The position numbers and the translations under genes were made by a program. The notes beneath the pieces are model-generated. The model saw only the letters and a program-made list of their open reading frames with translations, was not told where the DNA came from and did no database searches. Positions 18,969-29,200 of a DNA stretch of 64,000 bases are shown here, piece after piece (within the stretch, counting starts at the first letter, position 1; every line of letters begins with the position of its first letter). Origin of the DNA: Fretibacter rubidus (GTDB lineage Bacteria > Pseudomonadota > Alphaproteobacteria > Caulobacterales > Maricaulaceae); assembly GCF_041429785.1 (NCBI RefSeq), contig NZ_CP163423.1:186001-250000 (forward strand). Direction: 5' to 3'.

Positions 18969-20251
18969 GTTATGCGTTCCGGCAATAGCGGGCCAAGCTG
19001 ATCCCAGACATAGGCTAGAACATCATCGCGCCCTGTCGCGAAATGCTGCCCTTGTTTTTGCAAAGCGGTCAGCGCAGCCCTGTCCATCATGATATCAACG
19101 ATTTCTCGCGCAATGGCGTCTGGCGACATGACGCGTTTGGCCGCGCTATATTTAAACATGGACATATAGCTTTCCGCAAAGCTTGCGATATGCGCGCCTG
19201 TCATGACCGCAGAACCAAGCCGCGCGGGTTCCAGTGGATTATGCCCTGACAGTCCCGCAATCGTCGAGCCGCAAACAAATGTCATCTTCGCTAGACGGTA
19301 AGCCAGCCCCATATCCCCAATGGTATCAAGCAGATAGACTTGCGTATCCGCTGTCGGCATTTCGGCCTTGGAGCGTTGCGCAAAGGATAGCCCGTGGTCT
19401 CTGATTAGGGTGATAATATCATCTGCACGTTCAGGGTGGCGTGGGGCCAGGATAAGCACCGCGCTAGGGCTACGGGCGAGTAAGGTTTTATGCGCGCGCA
19501 GCATAATGTCGTCTTCGCCGTCATGAGTGCTGGCCGCGCACCAGACTTTGCGGCGTGGCAGCGCTTTTTTAAAGGCCGCCAATTCAGCCTTGTCGACAGG
19601 CAGGACAGGGGCGGCGTCTTTTAAATTACCCGATGTCTCGACGTCTTTATCCAAAATCCAAGACAGGCTATTGCCTGTCATTTCATCAGCAGCAAGGATA
19701 AGGTCAAATTGAGCAAAAATTGCCGCTGCGCTGGCTTTGCGTTTCGTCCAGCCTTCAATGGACTTCTCGCTCATCCGCGCGTTAAGTAGCGCCAGTTTCG
19801 CGCCGCTGTCTTTCGTGGCCTTTATCAGGTTGGGCCATATTTCTGATTCTGCCCAAATCGCGACATCGGGTTTCCAATGGGCGATGAACCGCGCAACATA
19901 TTTGGGATGATCCAGCGGCACATATTGATGCACGGCATTTGCGGGGAGGCGCGTCTCCAGCAGTTTCGCCGCCGTCATCGTGCCGCTGGTGATCAGCATA
20001 TTTATATCGGGACGTTCCGCCGTTAGTTTCGCAATCAGCGGCAGTAACATCGTGCATTCACCGACACTGGCCCCATGCATCCAGACGAGTGAACCATTGG
20101 GCCTAGGGTGTGAGGCAATACCTTCGCGCTCAGCCGTGCGGCTGGGGTCTTCTTTGCCGTGTTTACCGCGCCGTTTAATCCACAGCGGCAAGACAGGGCC
20201 AAGCGCGCGCGAGGCCCCGCGGTAAGCTTTTAGGAGCGCCGTATCGCTCAT
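18965..20251 (-). CDS. waaA: 3-deoxy-D-manno-octulosonic acid (Kdo) transferase
   Basis: Adds Kdo to lipid A. 428 residues, two Rossmann-like GT-B domains: the N-terminal part includes WMHGASVGE, a family hallmark with the catalytic Glu; the C-terminal part has a nucleotide-sugar site with GGSxxGxGHNP-like sequence (here VCGSTIAGLSGHNPLEPARL). Located between a DUF374 acyltransferase gene and lpxK, each overlapping by 4 nt. Confidence 0.95.
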   Translation of the reverse strand: MSDTALLKAYRGASRALGPVLPLWIKRRGKHGKEDPSRTAEREGIASHPRPNGSLVWMHGASVGECTMLLPLIAKLTAERPDINMLITSGTMTAAKLLETRLPANAVHQYVPLDHPKYVARFIAHWKPDVAIWAESEIWPNLIKATKDSGAKLALLNARMSEKSIEGWTKRKASAAAIFAQFDLILAADEMTGNSLSWILDKDVETSGNLKDAAPVLPVDKAELAAFKKALPRRKVWCAASTHDGEDDIMLRAHKTLLARSPSAVLILAPRHPERADDIITLIRDHGLSFAQRSKAEMPTADTQVYLLDTIGDMGLAYRLAKMTFVCGSTIAGLSGHNPLEPARLGSAVMTGAHIASFAESYMSMFKYSAAKRVMSPDAIAREIVDIMMDRAALTALQKQGQHFATGRDDVLAYVWDQLGPLLPERIT

Positions 20252-20970
20252 GACTTAGGGTCCGCTGGCGGCATTGGGCTATGTCCCATGTCCTGATCGG
20301 CCTGTGATAATAGCGTGTTCATTTGGGTCTCTAGCCTCTCGCGGATAGCCTCTAATTGGGTATCATCCGCGCCCGGGTCAAGGGTGATTGGCAGTCCCCA
20401 AATAATACGCCCCCGCCCAAAGGGCAGCGGCAAAACAAAGCGGTCCCAAGAGTTAAAAACTTTGCGATTTTTGACAGCAAATAAGCACGGCACAATGGGG
20501 GCCCCCGTGGCCCGGGCCAGACGAAGCGCGCCCAGGCTCATGCGTTGACGCGGGCCGCGCGGGCCGTCAGGGGTGATGACAATACAGCCCCCCGATTTAA
20601 GCGCGCGCGTAATCTCTCGCCCCGCTGTCTCGCCGCCTTTGGCTTTTTGTTTTACCGCTGCTTTGGCCGAACCGCGTATGGTTTTAAGACCTAAAAAACG
20701 GCTCGTATGGGCCACAACCTGACCGTCGCGAGAGCGCGATATGAGCACATGCGGCAGCTGATAGCGGCGTTTCCACGCGGCATTTAACATCAGAAATCGC
20801 GAATGCCAGGTGAGCGCGATAAGGCCTTGGTCTGTGCCGATTAAGGCGCGCGTGGCGTCCGGTAAGGTGACGTCCCACCGCGTGGTATATTTCACGATCA
20901 CCATATAGGCTGCGATCAACCAGCCCGCACATAGGGCGATAAGATTTGACCGCATGAAGCGTTTGAACAA
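20248..20970 (-). CDS. DUF374 lysophospholipid acyltransferase-like protein
   Basis: 240 residues with a membrane-anchoring N-terminus and the LPLAT pattern LTWHSRFLM followed by TPDGPRGPRQRM, typical of DUF374. It probably acts in envelope lipid or lipid A acylation, being first in the waaA-lpxK-lpxL operon. I choose a TTG start at 20968-20970: AGGAGA lies 7 nt upstream, whereas the nearby ATG at 20955 is too far from it. A longer reading starting at 21213 runs through the divergent phosphatase gene and is rejected. Confidence 0.83.
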   Translation of the reverse strand: MFKRFMRSNLIALCAGWLIAAYMVIVKYTTRWDVTLPDATRALIGTDQGLIALTWHSRFLMLNAAWKRRYQLPHVLISRSRDGQVVAHTSRFLGLKTIRGSAKAAVKQKAKGGETAGREITRALKSGGCIVITPDGPRGPRQRMSLGALRLARATGAPIVPCLFAVKNRKVFNSWDRFVLPLPFGRGRIIWGLPITLDPGADDTQLEAIRERLETQMNTLLSQADQDMGHSPMPPADPKS

Positions 20971-21036
20971 AGCGGTCTCTCCTGTTAAGCGGTGATGCCC
21001 CGCGTTGGGGGCGGTAATATGATAGGCATAGTCCGA

Positions 21037-21714
21037 ATGGCGTCTGACCTCAATAATCCATTTAATCTGGATGACCCCAAAGACCGTGCGCGCGCATATC
21101 GCGATCTGACATGGGGGGATCACGGATTTCTTCGCGCGCGCTTTGCGAACCATCATGATATTGGCGGCGGGATGAGCCGTGAAAACCAACCCTCGCCAAA
21201 ACGTATCGCGCAACTCGCGAAAGACGGTATAAAGACAATTATTAACCTACGCGGCGAAAGCCCAAAGGGGTTTTACTGGCTTGAAAAACAGGCCTGTAGA
21301 GACCACGGCATCACCTTAATTAATTACCGTATGTTCTCGCGTGACACTCACACGGTCGAGGCGATTAAAGGCGCGCGCGATTTATTTAACGCCATTGAAT
21401 ACCCTGCCATGATGCACTGTAAATCTGGCGCAGACCGCACGGGGATGATGGGTGTGCTTTACCGCCATTTTAAAATGGGCGACCCGATCGAAGTAGCGGT
21501 CGAGCAGCTATCGCTAAAATACCTCCATGTCCGCCAAGGCAAAACGGGTATGCTCGATTTCTTTTTCAATGACTATTTGAACTACGCAAAAGACAAAGAC
21601 ATCAGCTTCATCGACTGGGTCGAAACCGTCTACGACCCCGCCGAAGTCAAAGCGCGGTTTCTAGAGCAGTGGTCAGGCAACCCGATTACGGAATTGGTGC
21701 TAAGGCGGGAGTAG
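21037..21714 (+). CDS. Protein tyrosine/dual-specificity phosphatase-like protein
   Basis: 225 residues with the signature HCKSGADRTG (Cx5R: Cys, then Arg in the phosphate loop) and an upstream TIINLRGE strand, typical of cyanobacterial/proteobacterial DSP-like phosphatases. The start is uncertain: GTG 20992, ATG 20995 and ATG 21019 are also in frame, and the first two would leave almost no room for both divergent promoters. It is transcribed away from the lipid A operon; substrate unknown (protein, inositol or lipid phosphate). Confidence 0.83.
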   Translation: MASDLNNPFNLDDPKDRARAYRDLTWGDHGFLRARFANHHDIGGGMSRENQPSPKRIAQLAKDGIKTIINLRGESPKGFYWLEKQACRDHGITLINYRMFSRDTHTVEAIKGARDLFNAIEYPAMMHCKSGADRTGMMGVLYRHFKMGDPIEVAVEQLSLKYLHVRQGKTGMLDFFFNDYLNYAKDKDISFIDWVETVYDPAEVKARFLEQWSGNPITELVLRRE

Positions 21715-21759
21715 TGATCTTGATTTTGGACCAAATTTTGTCCCGCTACACCGCAAAGT

Positions 21760-21787
21760 TTACAAAATTGTCGTGATAGTTTTGTAA
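21760..21787. promoter_or_regulatory. Inverted repeat upstream of YHYH gene
   Basis: Perfect 8-bp arms TTACAAAA (21760-21767) and TTTTGTAA (21780-21787) are separated by 12 nt, in the gap before the YHYH lipoprotein gene. The size and symmetry suit a dimeric regulator's operator; a weak hairpin is the alternative. No regulator is identified. Confidence 0.4.
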
Positions 21788-21847
21788 TTTGTTATCGGTA
21801 TAAGAAAACCCTAGTTATCCATGAAAAGGTAAGTGGGTGAATTCTTA

Positions 21848-22942
21848 ATGAAACAGAGTCTATTTTTGGTTTTTGCTGCGGCAACTTGTCTGGTGAAGGG
21901 CTGTCATAATAACGCATCTCATGACCATTCACACCACTCTCAAGAACAGAAAACGGACACGTCAACCGTTCTGCCAGATTGGGTTGATTATATTGACAAA
22001 GAGACATTTATTGGCTCGCCTAGCATTGTAAATTGTACGCTATCGGGTGGCGCGCAAACCCAATGCTTGTCTGTTACGCTACAACCGCAGCCTGCCTCTA
22101 TGACAATTGGCCCGTGGTGCCCACGGAGTATTGATGACGGCGCAGATATGGCGGGACTGTGGTTGGATGAAGGCAAGGTCTACGATGTTGATGGTGAATT
22201 TATTCAAAATTTATCAACATTCTATAGTGATGATAAGTGGCAGTTATTTGACCCGAAGACAGGTAAGGTAAATGTAACTGATACGAAGCTCTCCTGCGAA
22301 GCTGCGGCCCGCCCCGATGTTGATCCGGCTTATCAAAATCATTGCGTCGAATGCCAGATGTCATATTTGCCAGATAATAAAAACATAACTTATGTCATTC
22401 CGATTAAGCCTCAGTTTTCAGACTCTGTCGCACCGCGCGTTGATCACAGCGGTGTCGGCCTTGCCTATAGTGGGGCGCGATTAGATGCTTCGGCGCCACT
22501 AGACGCTATTCTGGCAGCCTACACAATTGCAGCATTTGATGATTGCGGCGGACACGTCAATCCTGCTGTCGGTTATCATATCCATGCAGTAACAGAGAAG
22601 TGCCTTGTCAAAGCTAATCAAACCCGTAATCACGCCGCCGAAATTGGTGTGGCAATGGACGGGTATAGGATACACGAGCGACTAAACCCTAATGGCGAGG
22701 AGCCATTAGATTTGGATATGTGTCGAGGCCATATAACGGAAGTAGGCTATCATTATCATGTTGATACAGCTGGCTCAAACGCCATATTGCCCTGCCATAG
22801 CGGACAGACAGGATGCGCGTTAGAGGACGGCGGCTCTTGCGACGCATCACAGCTTAGGTCTCGACCGCCACGGGGGCAGAGGCCACGGCCAATTGGTAAA
22901 GCGCCCCCAGGCGACCGACCACCGCATTTGGATAAAAAATAA
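21848..22942 (+). CDS. YHYH domain lipoprotein
   Basis: 364 residues from the ATG at 21848, preceded by GGTGA 7 nt upstream. A lipoprotein-like signal peptide ends at CLVKGC. A His-rich segment (SHDHSHH) follows, and the C-terminal half carries the YHYH family pattern: GYHIHA and GHITEVGYHYHVD, with several Cys pairs. The tail is Pro/Arg-rich. Function unknown; metal binding is plausible from the His clusters. Base composition is more AT-rich than the neighbours. It is followed by an EF-hand lipoprotein on the same strand. Confidence 0.82.
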   Translation: MKQSLFLVFAAATCLVKGCHNNASHDHSHHSQEQKTDTSTVLPDWVDYIDKETFIGSPSIVNCTLSGGAQTQCLSVTLQPQPASMTIGPWCPRSIDDGADMAGLWLDEGKVYDVDGEFIQNLSTFYSDDKWQLFDPKTGKVNVTDTKLSCEAAARPDVDPAYQNHCVECQMSYLPDNKNITYVIPIKPQFSDSVAPRVDHSGVGLAYSGARLDASAPLDAILAAYTIAAFDDCGGHVNPAVGYHIHAVTEKCLVKANQTRNHAAEIGVAMDGYRIHERLNPNGEEPLDLDMCRGHITEVGYHYHVDTAGSNAILPCHSGQTGCALEDGGSCDASQLRSRPPRGQRPRPIGKAPPGDRPPHLDKK

Positions 22943-23001
22943 ACGTCTATTTGCTGCAACAAGATTACAGATTTTCACACTTAATGGATACGGATTTCAC
23001 T

Positions 23002-23562
23002 ATGACACATTCAATCTATCAACCTGCGCGTTTTATATTTGTTGCAGGGCTCTTAACGGCGATGACGTTGTCAGCATGCGCGACGAAACCTGACCGGAGA
23101 GGTCCTCCGCCAGAGGACATCAGATCAGGGCAAAAACCTAAAACATCTGGGACATTTCTGCATCCTATTGCCGCTTTATTTGTCAGCATGGACACTAACA
23201 ATGACAGGATGACTTCGCGCGCAGAACTCGAGAGCGGCACTGAGCAAGAATGGGCAGGTTTTGATCGTCCGCCAAGCGCGGTTTACTTCGCCCCTTGGGT
23301 TCGCCAAAATCTGGGCTCCGTCGATGCGTCGCCAAACTTCATGAGCTTTGATCGCGATTTTAACGGGGTTGTTACGGAGCAAGAATTTACAGAGGGTTTA
23401 AGTCAGGAATTTGATAAACTTGATAAAAATAGAGATGGTCAACTAACACGGTCAGAAATGATTGTCGCTTTTGCGGCACCCCAAGGACAACGTTCTCGTG
23501 GTCGGGGTCAAGAAGGACGCCCTGAAAAAGGCAGCCGCGGCGGAGGGCGCCCATCTCGGTAG
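23002..23562 (+). CDS. EF-hand lipoprotein
   Basis: 186 residues from ATG 23002, chosen because it gives a clean lipoprotein signal peptide (MTHSIYQPARF... ending LSAC). Three EF-hand loops are visible: DTNNDRMTSRAE, DRDFNGVVTEQE and DKNRDGQLTRSE, each with Asp at position 1 and Glu at 12. The C-terminus is Arg/Gly-rich. It probably binds calcium in the periplasm or at the outer membrane. It lies about 60 nt after the YHYH gene and the two likely act together. Confidence 0.83.
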   Translation: MTHSIYQPARFIFVAGLLTAMTLSACATKPDRRGPPPEDIRSGQKPKTSGTFLHPIAALFVSMDTNNDRMTSRAELESGTEQEWAGFDRPPSAVYFAPWVRQNLGSVDASPNFMSFDRDFNGVVTEQEFTEGLSQEFDKLDKNRDGQLTRSEMIVAFAAPQGQRSRGRGQEGRPEKGSRGGGRPSR

Positions 23563-23596
23563 CCCTTCGCCCATATACAAAGGCGCAGAGGTTCCC

Positions 23597-23914
23597 CTAC
23601 TGACTTTCAGGCGTACTCACCACAATCCCGTCTAACTCGTCACTCATGAGTATCTGGCAACAGAGGCGGGAGTTGGGTTCGACGTCGTCAGCAAAGTCGA
23701 GCATGCTGTCTTCCATGTCGTCTTTGTCTTTGAGCTTTGCAAGCCATTCGTCTTTGACATAGACGTGGCACGTGGCGCAGGCGCAGGCCCCGCCGCAATC
23801 GGCGTCAATGCCGGGAATCATATTTTGGACGGCGGCTTCCATGATGGATGTTCCGGGTTTTGCGTCTACATCGCGCGATGTGCCAGCGGCGTCAATGAAT
23901 GTGATTTTTGGCAT
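23597..23914 (-). CDS. 2Fe-2S ferredoxin, adrenodoxin type
   Basis: 105 residues with cluster ligands C40-x5-C46-x2-C49 and a fourth Cys at 85/86 (SRLCCQ), the vertebrate-type (adrenodoxin/FdxE-like) pattern. In alphaproteobacteria such ferredoxins feed electrons to cytochrome P450s or assist Fe-S or haem biosynthesis. No redox partner gene lies next to it. It is transcribed divergently from tsaE. Confidence 0.93.
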   Translation of the reverse strand: MPKITFIDAAGTSRDVDAKPGTSIMEAAVQNMIPGIDADCGGACACATCHVYVKDEWLAKLKDKDDMEDSMLDFADDVEPNSRLCCQILMSDELDGIVVSTPESQ

Positions 23915-23986
23915 GATGGCTCCTTAAATATCGTCAATAACATGTAAGGCGTTGCAAAGATTTTTCAAGCGCTTATCACGGTTCTC

Positions 23987-24448
23987 ATGTCGCATGCGCC
24001 TGCCATTTCAAATCAAACGATTACCTTGCCCGATACGGGGGCGAGCTTGGCGCTGGGCGGACGTCTGGCTGCGCATTTAAAGCCGGGGGATGTGGTCGCG
24101 CTGCACGGTGATTTGGGCGCGGGTAAAACCACGCTGGTGCGCGGGCTATTACAAGCGCTGTTGGGGGCCGCGGTCGAGGTGCCGTCCCCGACCTACACGC
24201 TGGTTCAAATTTACGACACTGATATTGGCGAGGTTTGGCACGGCGATATGTACCGATTAGAGCAGCCAAAGGACGGCGAGGAGCTTGGCCTTTGGGACGC
24301 GTTTGAAGACGCAATATGCCTGATTGAATGGCCGGATAAGCTTGGCGGATTTTGGCCGCGTGACGCGCTGTCTATCACGCTGGGTTTTGACGGCGAGGGA
24401 CGGGTGGCGACCCTCACGGGCCAGAGAGACTGGATTAAACATGTCTGA
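23987..24448 (+). CDS. tsaE: tRNA threonylcarbamoyladenosine biosynthesis ATPase
   Basis: ATPase required with TsaB/TsaD for the t6A modification of ANN-reading tRNAs. P-loop GDLGAGKTTLVRG at 41-53, and the PSPTYTLVQIY and HGDMYRL motifs are diagnostic. 153 residues, normal length. It overlaps the next gene (amgK) by 8 nt. The tsaE-amgK-murU order is a conserved alphaproteobacterial arrangement. Confidence 0.95.
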   Translation: MSHAPAISNQTITLPDTGASLALGGRLAAHLKPGDVVALHGDLGAGKTTLVRGLLQALLGAAVEVPSPTYTLVQIYDTDIGEVWHGDMYRLEQPKDGEELGLWDAFEDAICLIEWPDKLGGFWPRDALSITLGFDGEGRVATLTGQRDWIKHV

Positions 24449-25523
24449 GCGTGAGCGCATTATAAAAGCCTTTATCGGTGGTGCTGGATGGGGCGATGCC
24501 TTGCGGGCCGCTGTGCCAGGTGATGCCTCTGCGCGCCGTTATGAACGGCTAACATTAGGGGACAGACGCGCGGTTTTAATGGACGCTCCGTTAAGCTCTG
24601 ATCTGCCGCCTGAACCAGACGGGGCGACAGCGGAGGCGCGCGCCGCACTCGGCTATGTCGCACAGGCCCGTTTGGCGGGCGCTGACCCCGCCGCATTTTT
24701 ATGTATCGCGAGCGAGCTATCCCAGCGCGGGTTCTCCGCACCGAGGATTTTGGCGGCCGATGTAGACGAAGGCTTAATCCTGCTGGAGGATTTAGGTGCG
24801 GATTTATTCGCCCCGATTGTGACGGGTGAGCGCACGATGGAGCGCCCGCTCTATACAGCGGCGGTTGACTGCCTTGCCTCGATTTACCGGTCCAGCTTTC
24901 CGCAAGATTTCGCCTATGGCGATACGCGTTGGCGGGTGAAAGATTATGACGAAACCGCACTTCTCGCGGAAATGAGTTTGATGACCGATTGGTACGCACC
25001 TGATACGGGGGTGGTGTTATCGGATACGGCCATGGATGAATGGACGCAGTTGTGGTCACAGGCGTTTACGCAAATCTCAAACCACGCGCCGGGTCTTGCC
25101 CTGCGTGATTTCCATGCGGAAAATATCTTCTGGATGCCAGAGCGCGCGGGCACGGCCAATGTCGGGTTGATTGATTTCCAAGACGCCCTCATGACCCACC
25201 CGTCCTATGATCTGGCGTCCTTGATCGAGGATATTCGCCGCGATGTCAGTGCCAATTTAACTGATGACTTAATCGCGCGTTTCTGTGGGCAAGCGGGCCT
25301 AAAATATGATGACGATTTTCGCGCGGCCTATGCGGTGATGGGCGCCCAACGCTCGACAAAGCTTTTGGGTTTTCCTGTGCGGGCCGATAAAGCTTACGGC
25401 AAACCGCAATACCGTGCGCTTCTCCCGCGCGTGAAACGCCATTTGAACAATAGCCTCGCTCATGACGTTATGGGCGATATTCGGGATTGGTATGGCCGCT
25501 ACGTGCCAGAGGTGTTGTCGTGA
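24441..25523 (+). CDS. amgK: N-acetylmuramate/N-acetylglucosamine anomeric kinase (APH-like)
   Basis: Aminoglycoside-phosphotransferase-like kinase that, with MurU, recycles cell-wall sugars straight to UDP-MurNAc. The kinase motifs are LALRDFHAEN (catalytic D223 in the 360-residue product) and LIDFQDAL (metal-binding D245). I start it at ATG 24441 because this overlaps the tsaE stop and gives the normal N-terminus. The assignment rests on family resemblance plus the adjacent murU. A bypass that avoids MurA matters because it gives natural fosfomycin tolerance in other bacteria. Confidence 0.9.
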   Translation: MSERERIIKAFIGGAGWGDALRAAVPGDASARRYERLTLGDRRAVLMDAPLSSDLPPEPDGATAEARAALGYVAQARLAGADPAAFLCIASELSQRGFSAPRILAADVDEGLILLEDLGADLFAPIVTGERTMERPLYTAAVDCLASIYRSSFPQDFAYGDTRWRVKDYDETALLAEMSLMTDWYAPDTGVVLSDTAMDEWTQLWSQAFTQISNHAPGLALRDFHAENIFWMPERAGTANVGLIDFQDALMTHPSYDLASLIEDIRRDVSANLTDDLIARFCGQAGLKYDDDFRAAYAVMGAQRSTKLLGFPVRADKAYGKPQYRALLPRVKRHLNNSLAHDVMGDIRDWYGRYVPEVLS

Positions 25524-26239
25524 TTAAAACAGCGATGATCATGGCGGCGGGGCACGGGACACGGATGCGGCCGCTAACCCATGACCGCTCAAAAGCGATG
25601 GTGGAGCTAGCCGGACGCCCTCTCATTGATCACATGATTGACCGCTTGCTGGCGGTGGGTGTCACGCGCATTATTGTTAACGTCCATGCCTTCGCTGATC
25701 ATTTGGAGGCACATCTTAAAACACGACAGACCGATTTTGAATTAATTATCTCGGATGAGCGGAATGAACTTCTTGAGACGGGCGGCGGCGTCGTTAAAGC
25801 TTTGCCACTGCTGGGGGATGGTCCCATATTTATTTGCAACATTGACGCGGTTTGGCTGGAAAAAACAGAGACGCTGGCAGCTATGATAAAGGCATGGGAC
25901 GCAGATGTGATGGACGATTTGCTCCTGCTCGCGCCGATTGGTGACACCATGGGCTATAACGGCAAGGGCGATTTTTCTATGGATGCTGACCGCAGTATTG
26001 CTTGGCGCGATGGTGACAGTGCGCCTTATGTCTATGCAGGCGTTCAAATCGCGCGGCTAGAGCCGTTACGCGGTTATAAGGTCGAGCCATTTTCGCGCAC
26101 GAAAGTCTGGCGTCAATCTGTGCCTAATAATCGGGCTTTCGGCCACATCCTCAACGGCTTTTGGATGCATGTCGGCGACCCGCAAGCTCGCAATGTGGCC
26201 GAAGGTATTCTGGCGGATGAATGGGAAAATTGGGCGTGA
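25520..26239 (+). CDS. murU: N-acetylmuramate-1-phosphate uridylyltransferase
   Basis: 239 residues with the sugar nucleotidyltransferase signature MAAGHGTRMRPLT, a KAMVELAGRPL substrate strand and the metal-binding ICNIDAVW. Converts MurNAc-1-phosphate (the AmgK product) to UDP-MurNAc. The GTG start at 25520 overlaps the amgK stop (GTGA) and has AGAGG about 7 nt upstream; a longer start at 25487 would overlap amgK by more. GlmU-like enzymes are the alternative, but context favours MurU. Confidence 0.88.
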   Translation: MIKTAMIMAAGHGTRMRPLTHDRSKAMVELAGRPLIDHMIDRLLAVGVTRIIVNVHAFADHLEAHLKTRQTDFELIISDERNELLETGGGVVKALPLLGDGPIFICNIDAVWLEKTETLAAMIKAWDADVMDDLLLLAPIGDTMGYNGKGDFSMDADRSIAWRDGDSAPYVYAGVQIARLEPLRGYKVEPFSRTKVWRQSVPNNRAFGHILNGFWMHVGDPQARNVAEGILADEWENWA

Positions 26240-29200
26240 GCGATTACGACCCAGCGGATAAATTACCTGTTTTTACGATGCCGTCTGGCGTGGACTTCCT
26301 TGGCTCTCTCGCGGCGGGACTGCGGGCGCAATACGGCGAGGGTTTATCAGACGCGCTGATACTATTGCCGACGCGTCGTGCTGTGCGGGCCTTGGGCGAT
26401 GCCTTTGTTGATCTCGCGCGCGAAGACGGAAAAGGCGTGACACTGCTGCCGCGCATGCGTCCGCTGGCCGATATTGACCCGGACGAGCCACCCTTTGAAA
26501 TCGGTGATTTGGCCGCCCGTGTGCCGCGCGAAATATCAGGTATGCAGCGCCGTTTTGATATGGCCAAGATTGTTACGGCCTATCATCATAAAATATCATC
26601 TTTGCCGATCACACCTGCGGGTACGTTGGCGATGGCCGATCAACTTCTGATGATTTTAGATGACGCAGATATGGAAGAGGTTGACCTCTCCAAAACGGGC
26701 GCGCTGACAGACATTGCAAAAATGGCAACAGAGCATTACCAAAATGCCGCTGAATTATTTAAAATCATATCGGACTATTGGCCAAAATATCTAGCCGAGC
26801 AAAACGCTATTGGCCCTATGGCGCGCAGGGTGGCGCTACTGAATGCTTTGACAGAATTATGGTCTGAAACTCCGCCTGATTATCCTGTGATTATCGCAGG
26901 CTCCACGGGTACACTCGGCGCAACAGCGCGATTGATGGGGTGTGTCGCGCGACTGGCGGACAGCCAAATTATTTTGCCCGGTCTGGACGTCAATTTGCGT
27001 ACGGCAGCGTGGGACGCGATTGGCGCCGAGCATCCGCAAAATGCGTTGAAAAATTTGTTGTCTGTGATTGGGATAGACCGCGCGGATGTGCGTGACTTCA
27101 CGCCGCTGATTGGCCTCACGGGCTCGCTATCGGGTCGTCGCCGCGTCATATCCGAAGCTCTCGTTCCCGTGCCGGAAACCAATGACTGGCCGACGCAAAT
27201 CAATATCGTCCGGCATGAAAAAGAGGGTTACGACCCGTTCGAGGTTGCGTTTAAAGGCCTGTCACTCATAGAGGCTGAAACCGATGATGAAGAAGCGATG
27301 AGCATTGCGCTTATCATGCGCGAAACATTGGAGGCGCCTGACGCCACCGCAGCCCTTGTGACCCCTGACCCTGCGCTTGCGCGGCGCGTAAAAGCCAAGC
27401 TGCGGCGGTGGGATGTCAATGTCGATTATTCCCAAGGCGAACCGCTGGAAGAAACCCAAATGGGGGCCTATTTGGCGGGCCTCATGCGGGTGATTATTGA
27501 CCCAGAGAACCCCGTGCACTTGGCGTTTATTGCCAAACATCCGCTGAGCGCGATGGGATGGGATGGGGGGCGGCTGTCGCAGGCTTGGCGACGGATAGAG
27601 CGCAAAGCGCTACGCGGCCCGCGTCGCTCTATCAAAAATATTGACGCGATGCGCTTTGATAAAAACCATTATGGGCGTGATATATTTGATGATGACGACC
27701 GCGCGGCCATTGATGATTTAATTGCCTTTGATAACGTCATTAAACAGACAATTGACGCTCTATCGGGGCCCTGTCACGCCGATGTCTGGGCACGCAATTT
27801 AACGACCCTTGCCGAAACACTGGCAACCACTGATGACACCCCTGGTATGGCTCGATTATGGCTGGGCGAGGCGGGTGAAAAAGCGGCCTTATTGCTGACC
27901 CAGCTGATTGAACACGGCGGATTATTACCCGCCATGGACGCAGGCCATTTCGCCGATGTGTTTGGGAATCTCATGCGCGGCCAAGTCGTGCGCCCGCGCT
28001 ACGGCACCCATCCACGACTACAAATTCTAGGCCCGTTAGAGGCGCGGATGCTCTGGGCGGATACGGTTGTTCTGGGCGGCCTAAACGAAGGCATCTGGCC
28101 CGTAGCTCCGACTGTGGAGCCGTTTTTATCCCGCTCTATGCGGCGCGCTTTGGGGTTGTCCTTGCCTGAACGCCGCTACGGATTATCGGCGCATGATTTT
28201 GCCGAGCTTGCCAGTAACCCCAAAGTTATTTTAACGCGGTCAAAACGCACTGATAGCGGGCCAGCAGTGGCCTCGCGCTGGCTCTGGCGGCTGCAAACGC
28301 TGGCGCGCGGGGCGCATATGAACGCTGACGGCATGGATATGTCCCGTGACATGTTTAAGCCTGATCAAGATTACCTTGGCTGGGCGCGCGCCGTTGATGC
28401 GGTGGACGCGCAAGCGGTGAGCGCGATAGAGCGTCCTGAACCCGCCCCGCCGCTGGATGCGCGGTGGCCCAAAGGGCGGCAGATTTCTGTCACCCGCCTG
28501 ACCACCCTTATCCGTGATCCTTACGCCCATTATGCCCGCACGATTTTGGGGCTGGAACCGCTGGATAATCTTGACTCGGGTCTTGATGCGCGGGTCTTGG
28601 GTACCTCTATTCATGGCGTGCTGGAAGATTTCTCTAAGCGCTTTGGCGATACCGTGCCGGATGACGCGCGCGAGATTTTGGCGGGTGATTTGGCGGCCTC
28701 GCTCAGCGCGCTTAATGTGCCTGACGCCACTGTCTATGCAGAGCGGCCAAGGCTTGAACGCATTGCGGGGAAATATCTGGATTGGTTTTCCAAATCTCGT
28801 GCGGACGGCTGGCACACGGCAGGGCTTGAAGTCTCTGGCAAAATGAGCGTCTCTGCCAAGGGTGGTGAGTTTCAAGCCACCGCCATCGCCGACCGTATTG
28901 ATTATCGCAGCGGGCAATACCGCTTGGTTGATTATAAAACCGGAAAACCGCCATCGACTAATGTCATTAAGGCGGGCTTTGACGCACAACTCCCGCTACA
29001 AGTCGTGATGATTGACCAAGACGGGTTTAAAGATATGCACGGCACCGTTGGCGATATGAGTTATCTATCGCTGCAAGGCTTTAACGACGACCCGCCGTTT
29101 CATTCGCTGCAAACGGGACGCAGTGTTTGGTCACCCGAAGACTACGCGCAAGCGGCTGAGGAGGCCTTGCAAAAATTAATTGATTATTTCGATACTGACG

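Noticed and set aside
20971-21213. Longer N-terminus for the DUF374 protein
   Set aside because: The extension runs across the divergent phosphatase gene and does not resemble any family member; a TTG with a good ribosome-binding site explains the gene better.
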